DNA from: Streptosporangium sandarakinum
GTDB taxonomy: Bacteria; Actinomycetota; Actinomycetes; Streptosporangiales; Streptosporangiaceae
Length of the DNA stretch: 64,000 nucleotides
NCBI RefSeq assembly: GCF_013409935.1
Contig: NZ_JACCCO010000002.1
Coordinates: forward strand, 1,178,001-1,242,000
Reading direction: 5' to 3'
Position 1 is the first letter of the stretch. Every line of letters begins with the position of its first letter. The translations under genes were made by a program, and so were the position numbers. Shown here in pieces: positions 1 through 7,628 of this stretch. The notes under the pieces are model-generated. The model was not told where the DNA came from, ran no database searches, and saw nothing but the letters and a program-made list of their open reading frames with translations.

Positions 1-62
1 ACCCGGCCTACCTGACCGGGGCCGACGGGATCGTGTTCGTCAAGGATCTCCCGCCGAACTAG
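1..62 (+). CDS. C-terminal end of an unidentified protein (5' part outside window)
   Basis: Reading frame 3 is open from the window edge to a TAG at 60-62 and gives the C-terminus PAYLTGADGIVFVKDLPPN. The other two forward frames carry a stop or give an unlikely composition, and the fragment ends 42 bases before the convergent adnB stop, the usual spacing here. Only 19 residues are visible, so neither family nor function can be assigned. Confidence 0.45.
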   Translation, partial: PAYLTGADGIVFVKDLPPN

Positions 63-104
63 CCTCCCCGGACCCGGCGCGGCGGTCACCGCCGGAACGG
101 CGTG

Positions 105-3100
105 TCAGCCGATGACGGGGACCGACTCGATGAGCGCGACCAGGCCGCGCTCATCGAGGAGGTCGGCCGGACGGACGGTCTCGTTGGACCGGACGTAGTG
201 GAACGCGGCGCTCACCGCCGGCAGGGGAACGCCGGCCAGGTGGGACCAGGCCAGGCGGTAGGCGGCGAGCTGCACCGACGCGGCCGACTCCGCCTTGCGG
301 CCCTCGGGGCGGCGGCCGGTCTTCCAGTCGACGACCTCGTAACGGCCGTCCGGGGTCTGGAACACCGCGTCCATCCGGCCCCTGACCAGCCGGTCGGCGA
401 TCATCGTCTCGAACGGCACCTCGACCTCGATCGGCTCCCGGGAGGCCCACTCGCTCTCCTCGAACCGGGCGCGCAGCTCCTCCAGCCGGGCGTCGGCCTC
501 CTCGAAGCCGTCGTCGAAGGCACCGGGCAGGTCGAGCTCGTCGATCAGCCGCTGCTGGCCCCAGCGCGACTCCAGCCAGCTGTGGAAGGAGGTGCCCCGG
601 CGGGCCAGGGGCGCGGGCTTCCGCGGGACGGGACGGCGGATCCGCCGGGCCAGGGCCTTGGGATCGGAGGCCAGCGTGACGAGCGAGGAGACGGTCAGGT
701 GGGTGGGCAGCTCCACCCGGCCGGTGCCGCGCCGCCGGTTGGTCTCCCGCTCCCTGAGCAGCAGTTCGGTGTCGCGCGCCCACGCCCTGGCCCGCTCACG
801 GTCCCAGCCGCGCAGCTCGGCGAGGGTCCTGGCGTGCCGGTTGCCCGGATCGTCCCCGAACCCGGCGAGATGGGCGGCCTGGTCGGCGATGGTCACCGCC
901 ACGTCCTCCCGCCCGTCCGGGCCGGCGACGGTCTCGGCGACGGTTCCGGGAACGGACTCGGAAAGCGCGGGCTCGGAAACGGCGGGCTCGGAAGCAGGTC
1001 CGGAGAGCGCGGACCCGGGGAGCACGGCCTCGACGCCGTCCCGGCCGCCCCCTTCCGCGGGTACGGCCCGCCCGCCGGACGAGCCCTCGACCGCGAAGGC
1101 GCCCCGCGCGTCCGGAGAGGGTGCCGGAAGCCGGCCGGCGGAGCCCTCGGGACGCTCCGGAGCGTCCGCTGAGGGATCCCAGGCGTCCTCCGGAACGTCC
1201 CAGGGGTCGTCCGGGAAGGGGACCTCCTCGTCCTCCGGCGGGAGCTGCGGGAGGGGTATGTCGCCGAGCGGCTCGTGCGGGCCCGCCGTACCGGCTCCGG
1301 GTCCGCCGGCCGGGTCCGCGGGGGCGTCGCCGCCGGTGAGGGCGGCGAGGGCGGCCTCGACCAGGGTGGCGCCGTCGAGGACGGCCGCGTAGCGCGCGTC
1401 ATCGGGGCTGACCGGCCAGGCCGACTCGGCGGGTTCGGCGAGCAGCGGGTTGACGGCGTCCTCGGCCGCCTCGGGCGCCCAGGCCGCCACCCGGCCGCAG
1501 GTGTCGCGGATCTCCAGCAGGAACTCGGACGGCAGGAGCGGCTTGGACCCGGTGCCCCAGCGGTAGCCGGAGGCGATCAGCAGGTAGTGGGCGCGGGTGA
1601 CCGCGACGTAGGCCAGGCGGCGCTCCTCCAGCAGGTCGCGGTCGCGGCAGCGCTCGTCGAAGCCGGCCAGCTCCTCCTTCGACAGCCCGGTCAGCCGGGG
1701 CAGGTCGGAGGCGTCGCCGCGCAGCTGGTAGGGCAGCTTGCGGGGGTTCTCCGTCCACCTGGGGCTGGTCGTCGGGCGGGCCGGGAAGATCGTGCCCACG
1801 GTGAGCGTCCCGGCCTTGGACAGCGCCTGCGACATGCCGGGCACCACGACGACCGGCCACTCCAGGCCCTTGGAGGCGTGGACGGTCATCAGCTTCACGC
1901 TGTTGCTCTCGCCCACCCGGCCGGCGTCCAGGCCGTTCTCCTCCTCGTCGGCCGCCTTCAGGAACGCCAGGAACGCCCCCAGCGTCGGGTCCTCGGAGTC
2001 CCCGGCGAACCGGGCGGCGGCGTCGAGGAACGCGTCGAGGTCGGCGCGGGCGGCGAACGGGCCGACGGCCGCCCCCCGGGCCGCCACCTCGATGTCCAGG
2101 CCGAGCCTGCGCTCGATCTCGGCGATCAGGTCGGGCAGCGGCTGTCCGGTGTGGGCGCGCAGGGTCCGCAGCTCCTGCGACATGGCCAGCAGCCGCACCC
2201 GGGCCAGCGGCGAGAACGCCTCCTGCCACTCGGGGCGGTCGGGCAGCTCGTCGAGGGCGTCGACCAGGCTGCCGCGTTCCTCGGCGAGGTCGGCCACGAC
2301 CTGGTCCAGCGGGTCGGACCCGGGGGACGGGGCCTCGGACTCCTCCCGGTGCTCGCGGTTCAGCTCGCGCGCCCGGTCGCCCAGCTCCTTGAGGTCGGCC
2401 GGGCCGATGCGCCAGCGCGGGCCCGACAGCAGGCGCACCAGGGCGTCACCCGCCGACGGGTCGTAGACCACCCGCAGCGTGGCCACCACGTCGGCGACCT
2501 CCGGTACGGCGAGCAGCCCGCCCAGGCCGACCACCTCGACCGGGATGCCGCGGGCCTCCAGCGCCCGGCGCAGCGCGGGGAACTGGGACCGTTTGCGGGC
2601 CAGGATCGCCACGTCGTGGGGTTGCAGGCACTGCGGGCCGCCCCAGGCGCTCTGCTTGGCCTTCTTGCGCTCGCCGTCACCCCACGGCAGGCCGTCGGGC
2701 GCGCTCTCGCCGCCCAGCAGCCGCGAGATCTCGGCGGCGACCCACTCGGCCTCGTCGTCGGCGGTCTCGTGGAAGGCGCACACCACCCGGCCCCGCTGGA
2801 CGCGGTTGCCGCCCGGCACCAGCACCGGCACGTCCCGCGACTCCATCCGGAGCGGGAGCTGCACCCGGGCCGCGACGTCCAGCACGGCGTCGCCGTTGCG
2901 GAAGCTGACCGACAGGAACCGGACCGGGGCCGGCTCCCCGGAGGGGGTACGGAAGTCACGAGGGAAGCGGCTGAGGTTGCCCGACGACGCGCCGCGCCAA
3001 CCGTAGATCGACTGGCAGGGGTCGCCCACGGCGGTCACCGGGTGGCCGCCGCCGAACAGCGAGCGCAGCAGGACGAGCTGGGCGTGGCTGGTGTCCTGGT

Positions 3101-3920
3101 ACTCGTCCAGCAGGACGACGGCGAACCGGCCCCGCTCGATCTCGCCGACCTCGGGGTGCCCGGCGGCGATCCGGGCGGCCAGCGCCATCTGGTCACCGTG
3201 GTCGACGACCTCGCGCCGCCGCTTGAGCCTGCCGTACGCCTCCACCAGCGGCAGGAGCTGCTCGCGGGCCCGCTGGGTGACCAGCGGGCGGCGCTGGGCC
3301 AGGGTGGGCGAGCCGGGCAGCTCGCCGTAGCGGTCGGCGAGCCAGGCGCCGACCTCCCGCACGTCCGCCGGGGTGCGCAGGTGCTCGGCCAGCTCGCCGG
3401 CCAGCTCCAGCACCGCCCGGGTGACGGTGGCCGGGCCCCACTCGATCTGCTCCATCGGCCCGTCGTAGCCGCTGACCACCCGCTGGGCGAGCTGCCAGGA
3501 GACGGCCGGGCTGATCAGGCGCATGGTCGGCTCCAGCGCCTCGCGCAGGGCATGGTCGGTGACCAGCCGGGCCGCGTAGGCGTGGTACGTCGAGATGGTC
3601 GGCTCGCCCTCCAGCAGTTCGGCCGGGACCTGCGCGGCGGCGACCAGGCCGTTGAGGCGCTCGCGGACCCGGTGGGCCAGCTCGCCCGCGGCCTTGCGGG
3701 TGAAGGTCAGCCCGAGGATCTGGTCGGGGCGGACCAGGCCGTTGGCCACCAGCCAGACGACCCGCCCCGCCATGGTCTCGCTCTTGCCGGACCCGGCGCC
3801 CGCGACGACGACCATCGGCTCCAGACCGGCCTCGATCACCTCGGCCTGCTCCGGGGTCGGGGGGAGGATGCCCAGCTTCTCGGCGAGCTGGATCGGGCTC
3901 AGCACGCGGCGCCCCCGCAC
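105..3920 (-). CDS. adnB: AdnB-like helicase-nuclease subunit (ATP-dependent DNA helicase, UvrD/RecB type)
   Basis: Second subunit of the AdnAB end-resection motor-nuclease that processes double-strand breaks in actinobacteria. Seen: Walker A GAGSGKSET at about residues 41-49, Walker B LLDEYQD near 270, GDPCQSIYGWRG near 300, and a C-terminal RecB-type nuclease domain with GTSFHSWLE (about 1110), MDAVF, the catalytic VDWKTG (about 1197) and QLAAYR. This nuclease domain lacks the Cys cluster present in the upstream partner. At 1271 residues it is longer than my recollection of mycobacterial AdnB (about 1100); the excess is a Pro/Glu/Ser-rich linker at roughly residues 850-1010. It lies 88 bases downstream of adnA on the same strand, so the two are probably one operon. 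Assignment as AdnB rather than another UvrD paralogue rests on the pairing and domain order. Confidence 0.93.
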   Translation of the reverse strand: MRGRRVLSPIQLAEKLGILPPTPEQAEVIEAGLEPMVVVAGAGSGKSETMAGRVVWLVANGLVRPDQILGLTFTRKAAGELAHRVRERLNGLVAAAQVPAELLEGEPTISTYHAYAARLVTDHALREALEPTMRLISPAVSWQLAQRVVSGYDGPMEQIEWGPATVTRAVLELAGELAEHLRTPADVREVGAWLADRYGELPGSPTLAQRRPLVTQRAREQLLPLVEAYGRLKRRREVVDHGDQMALAARIAAGHPEVGEIERGRFAVVLLDEYQDTSHAQLVLLRSLFGGGHPVTAVGDPCQSIYGWRGASSGNLSRFPRDFRTPSGEPAPVRFLSVSFRNGDAVLDVAARVQLPLRMESRDVPVLVPGGNRVQRGRVVCAFHETADDEAEWVAAEISRLLGGESAPDGLPWGDGERKKAKQSAWGGPQCLQPHDVAILARKRSQFPALRRALEARGIPVEVVGLGGLLAVPEVADVVATLRVVYDPSAGDALVRLLSGPRWRIGPADLKELGDRARELNREHREESEAPSPGSDPLDQVVADLAEERGSLVDALDELPDRPEWQEAFSPLARVRLLAMSQELRTLRAHTGQPLPDLIAEIERRLGLDIEVAARGAAVGPFAARADLDAFLDAAARFAGDSEDPTLGAFLAFLKAADEEENGLDAGRVGESNSVKLMTVHASKGLEWPVVVVPGMSQALSKAGTLTVGTIFPARPTTSPRWTENPRKLPYQLRGDASDLPRLTGLSKEELAGFDERCRDRDLLEERRLAYVAVTRAHYLLIASGYRWGTGSKPLLPSEFLLEIRDTCGRVAAWAPEAAEDAVNPLLAEPAESAWPVSPDDARYAAVLDGATLVEAALAALTGGDAPADPAGGPGAGTAGPHEPLGDIPLPQLPPEDEEVPFPDDPWDVPEDAWDPSADAPERPEGSAGRLPAPSPDARGAFAVEGSSGGRAVPAEGGGRDGVEAVLPGSALSGPASEPAVSEPALSESVPGTVAETVAGPDGREDVAVTIADQAAHLAGFGDDPGNRHARTLAELRGWDRERARAWARDTELLLRERETNRRRGTGRVELPTHLTVSSLVTLASDPKALARRIRRPVPRKPAPLARRGTSFHSWLESRWGQQRLIDELDLPGAFDDGFEEADARLEELRARFEESEWASREPIEVEVPFETMIADRLVRGRMDAVFQTPDGRYEVVDWKTGRRPEGRKAESAASVQLAAYRLAWSHLAGVPLPAVSAAFHYVRSNETVRPADLLDERGLVALIESVPVIG

Positions 3921-4008
3921 GGTACGGCACGGCCCGCCGGAGGGCGGCGCGGAGTGACGCGGGACGCCGGGGAACGGCGCGGCACGTCCCCGCGCCGGAC
4001 GGTACGGC

Positions 4009-7000
4009 TCAGCACACCTGGTCTCCGTTCTTGCTGACCGGGCAGCTCGACCGCACGGCGCACGTGCGGCAGCCGTCGTTGACCTTGGCCTGGAAGAACG
4101 GCCCCGACATGCCGGTCGCGACGGTCTCGACCATGTCGCGGGCCCAGCCGGGGTCGGCGTCCTCCGACAGGGGCCGCTGGATCTGCTCCTTGGCGTCCTT
4201 CTTGCCCGCCGCGTCGCCCACCTGGACCAGGGCCGCCCCGCCGGGCTCGGTCATCCCGTGCCGCTGGAAGGCGCCCAGCAGCGCGGCGAGCTGGTACACC
4301 CCCAGCTGGGGATGGCGGTCGAGGTCGGCGTCCTTGGGGCCGTTCTTGCCCGTCTTGATGTCGATGATCACGGCCCGGCCGTCGGCGTCGCGCTCGACGC
4401 GGTCGACCCGGCCCTTGATCTGCACGCCGTCGGCGAGCGTGGCGACGAACGCCTCCTCCAGGCCGACCAGCTCGCGGGGGTTCTCCCGGTGCCAGCGCAG
4501 GAACTTGGCGACCATCTCCTCGGCCACCCGGCGCTGCTTGCGGTTGTACCAGACGCCGCCGAAGTCGAGCTCGCCCCAGACGTCGTCCAGGCGCTTGCCG
4601 AGCGTCTCCTCGCTCGGCATGCCGGTCGCGGCCAGCACGGCCAGGGCGTGCACGACCGTGCCCAGGCCCCGGGCCGCGTCGGTGCCGCCCGCGCCGACGG
4701 AGGTCTCCAGCAGCCAGCGCAGGCCGCACTTGGTGAAGTTCTCCACCGCCGAGGGCGAGATGCGCACGATGCCGTCGGGCCAGTTCAGCGGGCGGTCGTC
4801 GGAGACCGGGGTCAGGGCGTACCACTCGTCGGGGTGCGCGCCGGGCACCCCGGCCACGGCGAGCCGGGCCAGGTGCTCGGCGGCGGCCCGGCGCAGCGGG
4901 GCCGGCCGGGTCGTGTCGGTCACCGCCGAGCGGAGGTCGGCGACCAGCGCCGACATGCTCAGCCAGCGGGAGCGCTCGTCGACGCCGGCCTCCTCGTCCG
5001 AGCCGGGCACCAGCTCGGTGAGGAACCGGGAGGGGCGCTCCTCGCTGTCCTCCCCGCCGACGGCGGTGACGACGAGCCGCTTCCCGGCCCGGGTCGCCGC
5101 GACGTAGAACAGGCGGCGCTCCTCGGCCAGCACCTGGGAGGTCAGGGCGGCGGCGACGGCCGACGGGCTCTCGTGCTCGGAGCCGCGGGCCCGGGCGACC
5201 ATGTCGTCGGTGCGCAGGACCGGGCCGTGCGGCCGCAGGTCGGGCCAGACGCCCTCCTGGACGCCGGCGACGACCACCACGTCCCATTCCAGGCCCTTGG
5301 AGCGGTGCGCGGTCAGGATGCGCACCGAGTCGGCGTCGGGGGCGCGCTCGGCGAGGGAGTCTCCGGGGATCTCCTGGGAGACGAGGTCCTCCACGAACAC
5401 CTCGACGCCGGCGTGCGGCAGCCGGTCGACGAACTTGGCCGCGTGGTCGAACAGCGCCACCACCGCGTCGAGGTCGCGGTCGGCCATGGCACCCCGGAAC
5501 CCGCCCGCGAGGCTCGTCTCGGTCCACTTCTCGGCCAGGCCGGTGGCCTTCCAGACGGTCCACAACACGTCCTCGGCGGTGCCGCCGCGCCGTACGGCCT
5601 CGGTGGCGCCGGCGATGAGCCGGGCGACCCGCTCGGCGGGCAGCGCCACGTGCGGCTCGACCCGGACCAGCTCCCGGGCGTCCTTGAGCGCGGCGACGAG
5701 GAGTTCGCCGGACGAGCGGGGCGCCGGCGCCGCGCGCTCCTCCAGCGGGACCGGGAGGTCGTCCTCCCCCGGCGCGCCGGCGTCGTCCCGCGGACCGGCC
5801 GCGCCGCCGCCGGGCACGCCGTCATCGGACGCCGGGTCGTCCCGGAGCACGTCGCCGCGCGCGTCGTCATCACCGGGCAGGTCGCCGCCGGGCACGTCGT
5901 CATCGCCGAGCGGGTCATCGCCGGGAGCGTCGTCGCCGGGCAGGTCGCCGCCGGGAACGTCGCGTTCGTCGGGGTGGAGCAGCGCCTCGTGCTCGGCGAT
6001 CCGCAGCGCCCGGCGCAGGCGGCGCACGCCGATCATGTCGGTGCCGCCGAGCGCGCCGGTCAGCAACTCCTCGGCCATGCCCTCGTCGAGGTCCTCCGGG
6101 TGGAGCGCGACCTGGATCAGCCGGATCAGCGGCCGCACGCCTGGCTCCTGGAACAGCGGCACCTCACCGCCGCCGACCACCGCCGGCACCCCGGCGCTCA
6201 CCAGCGCGCGGCGCAGCAGCGGGACCTGGCGGGTGGCCGAGCGGACCAGCACCGCCATCCGCGACCAGGGGACGCCGTCCAGCAGGTGCGCCCGGCGCAG
6301 CGTGTCGGCGACGACGGCGGCCTCCTGGGTCGCGCCGTCGGTCACCACGACCCGGACGTCGCCGGGGACGGCGTCCGGCAGGGCGCGCAGGTCGCGGTGG
6401 TGGGCCGCGCCGCCGAGCGGGGCGGGCAGGCGGGCGGTGACGCGGCGGGTGGCCCGGAGCAGCTCCGGGCCGCTGCGGCGGCAGACGCGCAGCGCCAGGA
6501 CGGGTGCCCTGGCGCCGTCGGCGCGGCGGAACCGGTCGGGGAAGTCCATGATCCCGCGCACGTCCGCGCCGCGGAAGCCGTAGATCGACTGGTCGGGGTC
6601 GCCGACCGCGACGAGGTCGCGGCCCTCCCCGGCGAGCTGCTGGAGCAGCAGCTCCTGGGCCGGGTCGACGTCCTGGTACTCGTCGACGAAGACGACGTCG
6701 TAGGCGGACCGCTCACGCAGCCGCGCCTCGGGCTCGGTGAGCAGGGCGGCGGCGGCGCGGACCAGGTCGGCGTAGTCGAGCACCGGCTCGGCGTCGAGGT
6801 CGAACCGGGCGTGGTAGCGGTCGGCGAACCGCCCGGCGGCCACCCAGGAGGGGCGGCCGTGCAGGCGGCCCAGCTCGACGAGGTCGCGTCCGCCGAGGCC
6901 GATCTCGGTGGCGCGGGCCAGGAAGTCGCGCAGCTCCTGGGCGAAGCCGCGGGTGGCGAGGGCCTCGCGCATGTCCTCGGGCCAGTGGAGGGCGCCGTCC

Positions 7001-7428
7001 TCCAGCTCGCCGTGGAGCAGGCGGCGGATCTCCAGCAGCTGCTCGGGGGCGGTCAGCACGCGCGGCGGCACCCGTCCGGCGAGTACGGCCTCGCGGCGCA
7101 GCAGGGCGTAGGCGTAGGAGTGGAAGGTCATCGCCAGCGGGGTGCGGGTGGTGCGGCGGACCCGGGCGGTGATGCGCTCGCGCAGCTCCTCGGCGGCCCT
7201 GCGGCTGTAGGTGAGGACCAGCACCCGTTCGGGGTCGGCGCCCCGCCGCTCGATCCGGTCGACCACGCTCTCCACGATCGTGGTGGTCTTGCCGGTGCCG
7301 GGCCCGGCGAGCACGAGCAGCGGGCCGCTCTCATGGGCCACCACCGCACGCTGGTGCTCGTCGAGCACGGGGGCAACAGCCCTCCCCGCGCCCTCACGAC
7401 GTACCAGACGCCAACCCTGACCACTCAC
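4009..7428 (-). CDS. adnA: AdnA-like helicase-nuclease subunit with Fe-S type Cys cluster
   Basis: First subunit of the AdnAB recombination machine. Walker A GPGTGKTTT is at residues 42-50, TYSRRAAEELRERI (motif Ia region) at 73-86, Walker B VDEYQD at 248-253 and GDPDQSIYGFRG at 276-287. The C-terminal nuclease domain carries IIDIKTGK near 1020 and HPQLGVYQLA. A Cys near 902 (FTKCGLRW) and C1120, C1123, C1129 and C1139 at the extreme C-terminus form the spacing expected for an Fe-S nuclease domain. Residues of about 485-560 are an acidic Gly/Asp/Pro low-complexity insert (repeats of PGGDLPGDD type) that looks like a recently expanded linker. The start is GTG at 7428 (VSGQGWRL); no strong RBS is seen, so a nearby start is possible. 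Transcribed ahead of adnB. Confidence 0.93.
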   Translation of the reverse strand: MSGQGWRLVRREGAGRAVAPVLDEHQRAVVAHESGPLLVLAGPGTGKTTTIVESVVDRIERRGADPERVLVLTYSRRAAEELRERITARVRRTTRTPLAMTFHSYAYALLRREAVLAGRVPPRVLTAPEQLLEIRRLLHGELEDGALHWPEDMREALATRGFAQELRDFLARATEIGLGGRDLVELGRLHGRPSWVAAGRFADRYHARFDLDAEPVLDYADLVRAAAALLTEPEARLRERSAYDVVFVDEYQDVDPAQELLLQQLAGEGRDLVAVGDPDQSIYGFRGADVRGIMDFPDRFRRADGARAPVLALRVCRRSGPELLRATRRVTARLPAPLGGAAHHRDLRALPDAVPGDVRVVVTDGATQEAAVVADTLRRAHLLDGVPWSRMAVLVRSATRQVPLLRRALVSAGVPAVVGGGEVPLFQEPGVRPLIRLIQVALHPEDLDEGMAEELLTGALGGTDMIGVRRLRRALRIAEHEALLHPDERDVPGGDLPGDDAPGDDPLGDDDVPGGDLPGDDDARGDVLRDDPASDDGVPGGGAAGPRDDAGAPGEDDLPVPLEERAAPAPRSSGELLVAALKDARELVRVEPHVALPAERVARLIAGATEAVRRGGTAEDVLWTVWKATGLAEKWTETSLAGGFRGAMADRDLDAVVALFDHAAKFVDRLPHAGVEVFVEDLVSQEIPGDSLAERAPDADSVRILTAHRSKGLEWDVVVVAGVQEGVWPDLRPHGPVLRTDDMVARARGSEHESPSAVAAALTSQVLAEERRLFYVAATRAGKRLVVTAVGGEDSEERPSRFLTELVPGSDEEAGVDERSRWLSMSALVADLRSAVTDTTRPAPLRRAAAEHLARLAVAGVPGAHPDEWYALTPVSDDRPLNWPDGIVRISPSAVENFTKCGLRWLLETSVGAGGTDAARGLGTVVHALAVLAATGMPSEETLGKRLDDVWGELDFGGVWYNRKQRRVAEEMVAKFLRWHRENPRELVGLEEAFVATLADGVQIKGRVDRVERDADGRAVIIDIKTGKNGPKDADLDRHPQLGVYQLAALLGAFQRHGMTEPGGAALVQVGDAAGKKDAKEQIQRPLSEDADPGWARDMVETVATGMSGPFFQAKVNDGCRTCAVRSSCPVSKNGDQVC
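5745..5990. repeat. Degenerate GC-rich repeat coding the acidic AdnA linker
   Basis: Short imperfect direct repeats such as GGGCAGGTCGCCGCCGGG recur between about 5878 and 5960. They translate, on the minus strand, to repeated GGDLPGDD-type units inside the helicase region of AdnA. This looks like an in-frame coding repeat that can change length. Confidence 0.6.
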
Positions 7429-7628
7429 AACTCGTCATTCCACCAGATCCCGGACGATGATCGTGCCGAGTCCGTGCGAGTCGCACGGTGAAAGACGCGG
7501 CCGGCGCGGACGGACCGCCCGGGGGAACCGGCCGGACCTCGGCGGGAACGCACCCCTGGAGAAGCCGGAACCGTCGGAAATCTCACAGGATGTCCGGAGC
7601 TCTCACCGCGGCCCGGCCCCCGTGCGCG

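Noticed and set aside
1275-4037. Long forward open frame of 920 codons opposite adnB
   Set aside because: Shadow of the minus-strand gene caused by high GC; Gly/Arg/Pro-rich with no domain, while the minus strand holds clear helicase motifs.
4258-7491. Forward open frame of 1077 codons opposite adnA
   Set aside because: Antisense shadow; no recognisable motif, and repeats of Gly/Val/Ala only.
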